Assembly (NCBI GenBank): GCA_033961575.1 | Contig: CM066737.1 | Location: 89,400,271-89,464,270, forward strand | Direction of reading: 5' to 3' | DNA length: 64,000 nt | Origin: Aselliscus stoliczkanus | Taxonomy: Eukaryota > Chordata > Mammalia > Chiroptera > Hipposideridae | Shown here: piece after piece, positions 56,363 to 64,000 of the stretch | Layout: each line of letters begins with the position of its first letter | Position numbering within the stretch: the stretch's first letter is position 1 | The notes under the pieces: model-generated | Databases searched by the model: none | Seen by the model: the letters and a program-made list of their open reading frames with translations, nothing else | Told to the model about the DNA's origin: nothing | Position numbers and translations under genes: made by a program

Positions 56363-57458
56363 AAAAGGGGAAAAGATTCTCCTCACATGTCACTTCTTAA
56401 ATTGTTTGGGTTGTGTCATCAGTCCTCAAATCCTTAGAATTGAGTTTTGAATCTCAAATTTATTGTTATAACTTAAGTTGTATACTTTTAGAGCCTATTT
56501 TTTAAAAGTTTTTAGAGTCCACTCCCTTGCTTACTAGCGTTTCTAGTTGATAAAATTAGACATATTAAGTGTAAGGCCACTTTTAATTGATTCACATTCC
56601 TTTTATTGTCTTCTATGAAAATAAATCTTGCATCTCTCATAGAATGTACCTTCCCACCCAAGAGGCAGCAGAGAAAGAGGCCTAACACTTCCCGTGTTGA
56701 GTTTTACATTATCCTTCACAGGATCTCAGTGTGTTTGGGGTTATATCATTTCCCTATTTGGTTGACTTTTGGGGAGCAACACTTCTCTCTTGCCCACTGG
56801 ACTTCCTCACACAATCAGTTTAGACTCCACCTTACTGCATAATATGCAAGCTCTACCTTACTGCAGTGTGAGCAGCTCAGATATAACCTAAACCCATGTG
56901 AGGTTAATTACAAATAGAGACTCCCAGAACAGTGGTGATAACAGAGGTGCTTCCTTTGTTTGCAAGCCCTTCTACTAGGTCTAGACCTTTGGGCTTATGA
57001 CTTTAGTGTTATAGCTTGTCTTTTCTAACACATATTCTCAGTCTGAATTTCTGCTCTTTACTTCAGCCCCCCCCCCCATTTTGGTCTCTGGTAAAGCAAA
57101 GGTACTTCCCACTGCAGTGAAACCAAACATAAGGGAGGCTGTGGTTTAAACCACTTCCTAGCAATCATCTTTCTCACCTATCTTAAGGCACCACCTCACT
57201 CTGACCTTTTCGTTTTAAATATTATTTTATTTAGCCCATTATGACCTGTATTTTTCCATGGCTTAGTGTCTTCATCTCACTTACTAAACTGAAGGATTGA
57301 AATTGTAAATTCACCTCAGTGAACATTTGTTGATAATTTATATTGTCCTTAGTCTTTTCCTGTTTTGTTGCTTGGGGATTAAGAGTTTTTCAGGTATGGA
57401 ATTTACCACTTACTGGGCCTGGAGAGTTTTCTCTGTTTGCATTAAAATGTATGAGACT

Positions 57459-57579
57459 GGGGCCAAGTGGCGCCTTGGTTGGGAACTCGTTTGGGACACC
57501 AGCGGCCCTGGTCCGGATCCCACATGTGAGGGCCGGTGACACTACCCTCAAAAATAAATAAATAAATAAATAAATAAAT
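57459..57579 (+). repeat. short bat SINE with (AAAT)n tail, 5'-truncated
   Basis: Starts GGGGCCAAGTGGCGCC. Exact duplication aaaatgtatgagact at 57444-57458 and 57580-57594. Confidence 0.94.
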
Positions 57580-58425
57580 AAAATGTATGAGACTCATTAG
57601 TTTGCATGTAACACAGAAGTCTTAGAGCATTCCTCAACTTAGGATCACTTTTTAGGAGTATGATGCTTTTTTTTTTGCCTAGCCCTTTCAAGAGTGTTCA
57701 TATATGTCTTCATAGAAATTCTAACCTCTTTATCTAACTAAAAACAATTTTGATTTCTTTATTTTTTGTATTTACTGTTTGATAAATTTTTTAACCATTT
57801 CTTTTTTTCTTTTTAAGACATTTTAGCAGGTCAAATATGACATCTGAATCTATTTTGGTGGTATTCTTTTAAAAATACTTCCATAAAGATAATACTTAAA
57901 TATCTTGTATTTGTGGTTTTAAATTTTTCTTCATGAAAATTTACTCAATTTGTTACTGTAGACATTCATTTAAAATAGGCTGACAAATCCAACTTTGTAT
58001 CATGTTGAATTTGGATCCTTTTTCTGACAATACTAATTTGGCTACTTAATTGAATGTAGAAAACATGAAATTTCAGGATCATTAATAAGAATGTCAAATA
58101 GTAAAGTGTCTATAACTGCTTTAGGTTTCAAATAAAACTCTAGTGTTTGTTCTCTCCTTAATGCATAGGTTAATAAAATACTTGAAGGAGATACTTTATT
58201 TTCACTTTCCATATTTTTTCTGTCCGATATCTGTCAGTTACATTTTATACTTGGCAATCAATTTGAATCCTTTGGCTCCAAATTTGCTTAACATTATCTA
58301 GCTTCCCTTCCCTTGATCAACATGATTTCCAGGAAGGATAAGAAAAAACCAAACTTTGAGTTCTAAGTATGTTTTTCTTAAATTTCAACATTACGGTTTT
58401 TCCTACAGCTAAGAAAGTATTTTTT

Positions 58426-58687
58426 TTTTAGATTTTCTTTTTTTTAAATTTATTTATTTTTAATTATTTTCAGTTGTACAACACAGTGCAATAGTCATAC
58501 TTTTTACCCCTCAAAGTGACAACCGCCTCCCCCAATTCGCCACCCCACTCCTCCCCCCCATATCATATATATCTATTACACTTCCTCTGACTTCCTTCCA
58601 CAGTATAATCCACATCCCGTGACTATCTATATATATTCAATTACAGTTGGTATACAACCTCTGCTTCAGGTGTACAGTGCAGTGATC
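58426..58687 (-). mobile_element. L1 3' end, strongly 5'-truncated
   Basis: Same 3'UTR sequence as the L1 at 52.26 kb (GTACAACACAGTGCAATAGTCATAC, CTTCAGGTGTACAGTGCAGTGATC). Duplication agaaagtatttttt at 58412-58425 and 58688-58701. Confidence 0.88.
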
Positions 58688-58904
58688 AGAAAGTATTTTT
58701 TAAATTATTTGAATTTGAGTATCAAAAGCTTTACATAAGGAAAAGGATAAAAGTTATCTATGGCATTTTGATAATACCAATTCTTTAAATTCCTGGGAAT
58801 TCATTTCGCAAGTGTTTGCTTGACGAGAGTCTTCTTTTACTTCCTAAAGCTTTCAGTATAGTAATGTATTTTGGGCCTAACATCCTCTTCCTTGAAATTC
58901 CTGT

Positions 58905-59085
58905 TATAGTGGAAAGAGCACTGGAATTCAGGAGACCACGAATCTAGACCTGGCTCTCTAGTTAATTGGTTAAGGGCTTGTTGTCAAGCCATGTAACTTC
59001 CCAGGTGCTTTTTACTTATCTGGAAATGAGTTGTGTTGCAGTAGATGAACTCTACAAGTTCTCCCAGCTCTAAAATTGTGGTATT
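58905..59085 (+). repeat. MIR-like fragment
   Basis: TAGTGGAAAGAGCACTGGAATTCAGGAGACCACGAATCTAGACCTGGCTCT resembles the MIR-family 5' half. Confidence 0.65.
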
Positions 59086-59910
59086 GTATGTCCTGTTTTG
59101 AGTTTAACCTTATTTGGCTCTTGACAGAAGTGCAGTGTTTCCCTTCATTTTTTTATATAAAATGTACTTTTCCTTAAAATAAATACATGGCAATATGTAA
59201 GTATGTGCGTATCTGTATGTATATCTAGGAAGTGCAGAGATGGTCATGATAATTGAGAAACGTTAATAGAGTATTTGAAAGGCAATGAATAATAGTGTTT
59301 TAGGCTGATAAAATAGTTCAGAATTCTGTATTTTAATGGAAAACTACCTTATATCTTAAAATTTTAAAAAGAGGGAACCTGTTATTAGTTTGATTACTGT
59401 TGATTGGAACTTCTAAAATGTTAGTTTCCTATTACCATCTGTGTGTGTGTGTCTCAAAAAATTCAAATCCTTAAATGACTTTGAAAGTTTTCCAAGCCAG
59501 CTTTCATTGGGTAAAAACTGAGACTAGGAGTGTGAATGAATTTCATGAAGGCAGTTGAGACCTGGTTTTATGTTAAATTAACATAACTTTGGCAAAATCA
59601 TGGAACCATAATTAAAAAAGTGGACTTTGGAAACAAAACTTAATTCTTTGTTTAGCTTAATTTTTCATACTGATGACAGTTGAAGTTATATAGGGATAAC
59701 TGGTTAAAAGTGAAGGCTGCTTTAATATTTTTACTGTTTTGACTAGGAATTGTATTATTTTTTTCCTCCTGTGGGTTCAGTGTCCTTTGAAAACTAAAGC
59801 ATATCTTCAAGTTTATCAGTTTAAATATTAATGATGCCTATTACTTATTACTTATGCTTGCATATTGCAGCAATTGTGGTGAATCCAAGATTAGCCCAAC
59901 ATTGTATTTT
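59086..59910 (+). other. TAB3 intronic, nothing recognised
   Basis: AT-rich unique intron sequence. Confidence 0.5.
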
Positions 59911-60039
59911 ATTTTTTTATTTTTTATTTTGTTTTTTTTTTTAATAGGGCATTGTCACTGGCCCTCATATGTGGGACCCGAACCAGGATCGCTAGCGTCC
60001 CAAACCAGCTCTTAACCACCACGCCACTCAGCCGGCCCT
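59911..60039 (-). repeat. short bat SINE
   Basis: T-rich tail then TAATAGGGCATTGTCACTGGCCC ... GCCACTCAGCCGGCCC. About 330 bp before the large TAB3 exon. Confidence 0.92.
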
Positions 60040-60367
60040 AACCCAAACATTTTAATTTGTTGAGATGCAACAAGTATAAAAAGAGTCCTGGGTTTAGAGT
60101 CAGAAAACTTGGGGCTGAGTCACAATGTGCATTAGTAGGTACTTTACATTTCTGTAGCAGCAGCAGTAGTCATGTGAGTTAAATATCTGTAAAATAATAT
60201 GAATCATTTGAGATCTCCTTTTCAGGATAGATGATCCCATGAAGCTTTTTGTGCTTAAAATACTGTTCTCTGGTTAGTCTGTGATGGTCACATATGTATA
60301 ACTCGGGCAAAACTATTAAGATTTGTTAATTTTGCCAATGTTACTTTTACCATTTTTCTCCCCCTAG

Positions 60368-61817
60368 AATAACAACAATCTTGAAGCCTGCTGTCGAGCC
60401 CTTTCCCAGGAGAGTAGCAAATACTTATATATGGAATACCATAGTCCAGATGACAGCCGAATGAATAGAAATCGCCTTTTGCATATTAACCTGGGTATCC
60501 ATTCTCCTAGTAGCTACCACCCAGGAGACAGTGTACAACTTAATGGTGGCCGGACACTGGTGCACAGCTCAAGTGATGGACACATTGATCCGCAGCATGC
60601 AGCAGGCAAACAGCTGATATGTTTAGTTCAGGAACCACACTCAGCTCCAGCTATTGTGGCTGCTACTCCCAACTACAATCCATTTTTTATGAATGAACAG
60701 AACAGAAGTGCAGCTACTCCTCCTTCCCAGCCACCTCAACAGCCATCTTCCATGCAAACAGGAATGAATCCATCTGCTATGCAAGGGCCTTCGCCACCGC
60801 CACCTCCTTCATACATGCACATACCTCGGTATAGTACAAATCCAATCACTGTTACAGTATCCCAAAACCTCCCTTCTGGACAGACTGTACCAAGAGCTTT
60901 ACAAATTCTTCCACAAATTCCAAGCAATCTCTATGGGTCTCCTGGTTCTATTTATATCAGACAGACATCTCAGACTTCATCAGGAAGACAGACTCCGCAG
61001 AGTATACCGTGGCAGTCCTCACCTCAGGGCCCAGTGACACATTATACCCAACGTCCTTTGCCTGTTTATTCACATCAACAGAACTATCAACCTTCTCAGT
61101 ATTCTCCGAAACAACAGATCCCTCAACCTACTTACCATTCGCCACCTCCTTCTCAATGTCCTTCACCCTTCAGCTCTCCACAGCATCAAGTGCAGCCTTC
61201 ACAGTTGGGCCACCCGGGTTCCCATGTCTTTATGCCACCTAGTCCCTCGACGACTCCACCCCATCCATATCAACAAGGATCTCCCTATCAGAAACAGGGA
61301 AGCCATTCAGTAGCCTATCTCCCATACACAACATCTAGCTTACCCAAAGGATCCATGAAGAAGATCGAAATTACAGTCGAACCCTCTCAAAGACCTGGGA
61401 CAGCAGTGAATCGGAGTCCGTCGCCTATCAGTAATCAGCCGTCGCCAAGGAATCAGCACTCACTGTACACAGCCACCACCCCACCTTCAAGTTCTCCTTC
61501 AAGAGGGTTATCCAGTCAACCCAAACCTCCATTTAGTGTTAATCCTGTATATATTACATATACACAGCCCACTGGGCCTTCATGTGCTCCATCCCCGGCT
61601 CCACGGGTGATACCAAACCCAACTACAGTTTTTAAAATTACTGTAGGCCGAGCAACAACTGAAAATCTTTTAAATTTAGTGGACCAAGAAGAGCGTTCTG
61701 CGGCCCCAGAACCTATTCAGCCTATTTCAGTGATACCAGGCTCTGGGGGAGAAAAGGGAAGCCATAAATATCAGAGGAGTTCTAGCTCTGGATCAGATGA
61801 CTATGCCTATACACAAG
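60368..61817 (+). CDS. TAB3: TAB3 large coding exon (residues 35-517, CUE end and low-complexity region)
   Basis: The acceptor at cccctag is followed directly by the NNNNLEACCRALSQESS continuation of the CUE domain, then 483 codons plus one base. The body is Ser/Pro/Gln-rich and predicted disordered, with a run of prolines near residues 176-181 and conserved blocks such as GSMKKIEITVEPSQRPG and the FKITVGRATTENLLNLVDQEE segment before the coiled coil. It ends SSSGSDDYAYTQ with the first base of the next codon (donor CAAG|GTAATT). No stop or frameshift interrupts the frame, as expected for a functional gene. Carrying most of the protein in one large exon is typical of the TAB2/TAB3 family. Confidence 0.97.
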
Positions 61818-62675
61818 GTAATTTCAGCCCCTTTTATGAAATTTAATCTTTGTGGTAGGGTGGCAATCTCCTGTTCTAAATAAATAACTTATATTAGTTG
61901 TTCAGTGTTTATTAAATATTGGGCAGTGGCATTGCTATTAAGAATAGGGTTAGTGCTTAAGAGTCATCTACAGACTTTCTTTTCAAATATGAAAAGGTAG
62001 GCATGTAACAGTGACCTAATAAGACTTTTTCTTAGGAAGAACATTGATTGGGAGGGAAATACAGATAATTGAAGTTGGTATTGTCAAAAAATACAAACTG
62101 CAGATTGGGAAAAGGGTTCATAGAGGGTAGACTAAAGTTCATCAAGATGCAAGAATTTAAATATTTTCTAAGGAGGATGGCCTAAAGGATATAATGATAT
62201 TTATAAGAAGTGGGATTGGTAATGAAGAACACTATATTTAGTTAGGTCCATTATTAACTAACAATGTCCTTTATATTTCAAGGAGAATGAAGAGTTTTTT
62301 AAAAGTCTATTTAGATTGTTTCAAGATATCTGAGAATTTAGTGTATTATGAGGGAAGTTAATTATGATTGTAATTCAATATGCCTTGTATTGAGCCTGTT
62401 TAAAACACGCAGGAGTAGTTAAAGATAATCTTAGGGAAACTAAGGACGACAGAACAAGAGGGACGGCTAGATGATATTTTGGCAGCAGTTACAAGAGCTA
62501 AATTACAGCAGATATAGAGGCAGAATAGCATTAGAAAGACATGAGAGTAAATGCCAATTCAAGTTGAACAACAGGGCTCCTTACAGGTATTTTATACATT
62601 AGCAATGCATATAGGAATTTCCCGGTCACTTGTTCAATGTTATTCTCTGCAATGACTTTATCTGTAATGCTATAG
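61818..62675 (+). other. TAB3: TAB3 intron (phase 1)
   Basis: This 858-bp intron runs from GTAATT to ...tgctatag. Read-through from the previous exon would add ten codons and stop at TAA 61844-61846, so an intron-retention isoform would lack the coiled coil and everything after it. No repeat is recognised inside. Confidence 0.9.
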
Positions 62676-62836
62676 CCTTGCTGTTACATCAGCGAGCAAG
62701 GATGGAGAGGTTAGCAAAGCAATTGAAACTTGAGAAAGAGGAGCTAGAGCGGTTGAAGGCTGAAGTGAACAGTATGGAGCATGACTTGATGCAGAGACGG
62801 CTCAGAAGGGTCAGCTGCACCACTTCGATCCCTACG
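62676..62836 (+). CDS. TAB3: TAB3 coiled-coil exon (residues 518-571)
   Basis: This 161-bp exon starts with the last two bases of a split Ala codon and encodes ALLLHQRARMERLAKQ then KLEKEELERLKAEVN, a heptad-bearing coiled coil, ending RRVSCTTSIPT in phase 0 at ACG|GTAAGT. In the TAB2/3 family the coiled coil is followed by the TAK1-binding segment and a C-terminal NZF zinc finger that reads K63-linked ubiquitin. Human TAB3 is 712 residues, so roughly 140 codons remain beyond the window. The frame is open at both junctions and matches the upstream exon's phase. Confidence 0.96.
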
Positions 62837-64000
62837 GTAAGTGATCTGTTGGGATGTGTGGATAGGAAAGTGGGGACATTGGCTCCCCGGGACGTTTGTT
62901 TTTCTTTTAGGTTCTGTTTCTGGCAGGTTTTTTTGTTTTTACTTTTTAAACAATGGTTGAAGGACCTTGCCTTCAATAGTTCTCATCAAAATCATTTGAT
63001 GGTTTTTTTTCCACATGTATGAATTCTATAGGCTCATCAGTATTTTCAAATACTGACAGTTATAATCAAGCTATAGCATCTCATGTACAATAAATTGCTT
63101 TTTGTCAAAATAGAAAAAGTGCACCCTGACCAAGTATTTTATACATTGTTCTCATGTATCCATTTATTCTCCTAAGCATATTATATATGTTTCCAAACAT
63201 TTAAAAATTATTTTTCTAAGTACATTAAGTTAAATGAGCTACAGTGAGATCAGTATGAATTTTAGGAGTGTTAACTGTAAGACGTTTAAGGCAGAGCAAT
63301 TTTGTTAAGTGTAAATAATTGTACAAACTAAGATAATAACATTGACAACAGTCTTAACAGGAACTGCTCTAATGAAAATATTTGGATAATATATTTTTAA
63401 CAGATTGGTTAATATTTATGAGTTGTAAAAATCTTAAACAGTTCTAAAAATTTTGAAAGAAGTCTCTAAAATCTTATATCATTTCACCTTTTAACATTCA
63501 TTCAGTCAACAAGCATATTTTACAGTTTATGAATGTGGTCCAATACTAGGTGCTTAGTGCATGCCTGCTAGTGGGAGAAACATCCATCAACAGATAACTA
63601 TAATACTGTGGGGTAAGTGCTCCGTTTGCTGACGGTTACTGAGAGGACTCATACATCAACTAGTTTCTGTATATACTCAATGCACTTCTCTGCTCTCACA
63701 TTCCTCCTGCTGGAATTCTCTGCATGTGAAAATCCTGTCCTTCAATCTACTTTTTCCACAGAGCCATTCCTCATTATCTTACCCTCGCTAAACTTAGGGT
63801 AATCTGTCTCTCAGAGAGAAGTGGGCATGGATGTATGTCAGGCCTCTTGGAGACAGCATGTCTGCAGCTATGTCTCATAGAAAAGATTTTAACTGAAATT
63901 CTTGGCTTCAAAGGAGATCTGTGAATCCCTGAAATTATATGCAGTTTCATATGTGTATTAATGTGGGAAGCAGATCTACAGTTTTCATCAGATTTTCATA
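62837..64000 (+). other. TAB3: TAB3 intron, continues past the window
   Basis: After the donor GTAAGT no further TAB3 exon was found to the window end. The stretch is AT-rich. Around 63480-63560 and 63640-63790 the sequence looks like old MIR/L2-type repeat, without a confident match. Confidence 0.7.

Larger units (their letters stand above)
56021..60367 (+). other. TAB3: TAB3 intron between coding exons 1 and 2
   Basis: The intron is GTAAGT...cccctag, 4.35 kb, phase 0. It contains a MER5A-type element (56140-56360), short SINEs near 57.5 and 60.0 kb, a 5'-truncated L1 end (58.4-58.7 kb) and a MIR-like fragment (58.9-59.1 kb). The remainder is AT-rich unique sequence. Confidence 0.9.

Noticed and set aside
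57327..57561. Small ORFs overlapping the SINE at 57.46 kb
   Set aside because: They run from unique intron into the SINE and lack splice or coding evidence.
60736..61242. Additional ORFs in other frames inside the large TAB3 exon
   Set aside because: Shadows of a well-supported coding exon with no independent family match.

Overview
The window is nuclear DNA from a placental mammal, and the repeats point to a bat. It carries about 40 copies of tRNA-derived SINEs. These include Ves/Rhin-type elements (A and B boxes, a 3' end reading CCCCAATAAAATCTTT before the A-tail) and many copies of a related short element whose ends read GGCCGGCCGAGTGG and CAGTGACACTGCCCTC. This fits a bat, perhaps a rhinolophoid (horseshoe/leaf-nosed group); the family-level call is tentative. 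Older mammalian repeats (MIR, L2, MER5-type hAT, Tigger/MER2, L1M/HAL1-like LINE, LTRs) fill much of the rest.

The only functional protein-coding gene recognised is TAB3 (TAK1/MAP3K7-binding protein 3), on the + strand and 3'-truncated by the window edge. Its promoter is a CpG island at about 26.4-27.25 kb. The first, noncoding exon ends at 26924. A probable second noncoding exon lies at 38163-38265. The coding exons seen are 55829-56020 (start codon 55919), 60368-61817 and 62676-62836. They encode 571 residues: the CUE ubiquitin-binding domain, the long Ser/Pro/Gln-rich middle and the start of the coiled coil. The C-terminal TAK1-binding region and NZF zinc finger must lie past the right edge. 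Human TAB3 is X-linked, so this is probably X-chromosome sequence.

Positions 1-26.3 kb are intergenic. They hold LINE/SINE/LTR repeats, a degraded ERVL-like integrase remnant (22.6-23.2 kb) and a clear intronless, broken retrocopy of TRPT1 (tRNA 2'-phosphotransferase 1) on the - strand at 16.6-17.4 kb. TAB3 introns 1 and 2 carry an antisense ancient L1, three Tc1/mariner-like MITE copies occur in the whole window, and a younger L1 on the - strand (52264-55435) keeps both ends but has lost most of ORF2.

Many SINE copies were delimited here by their target-site duplications (TSDs), which allows insertion order to be read. Several loci show successive insertions into the same target. No new defence, metabolic or signalling system was found. 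The interesting material is retrotransposon biology (a long SINE built from the short head, a new body and a T+ tail; serial insertions; matching integration sites in sister MITEs), the TRPT1 retrocopy, and two small upstream ORFs in the TAB3 leader.
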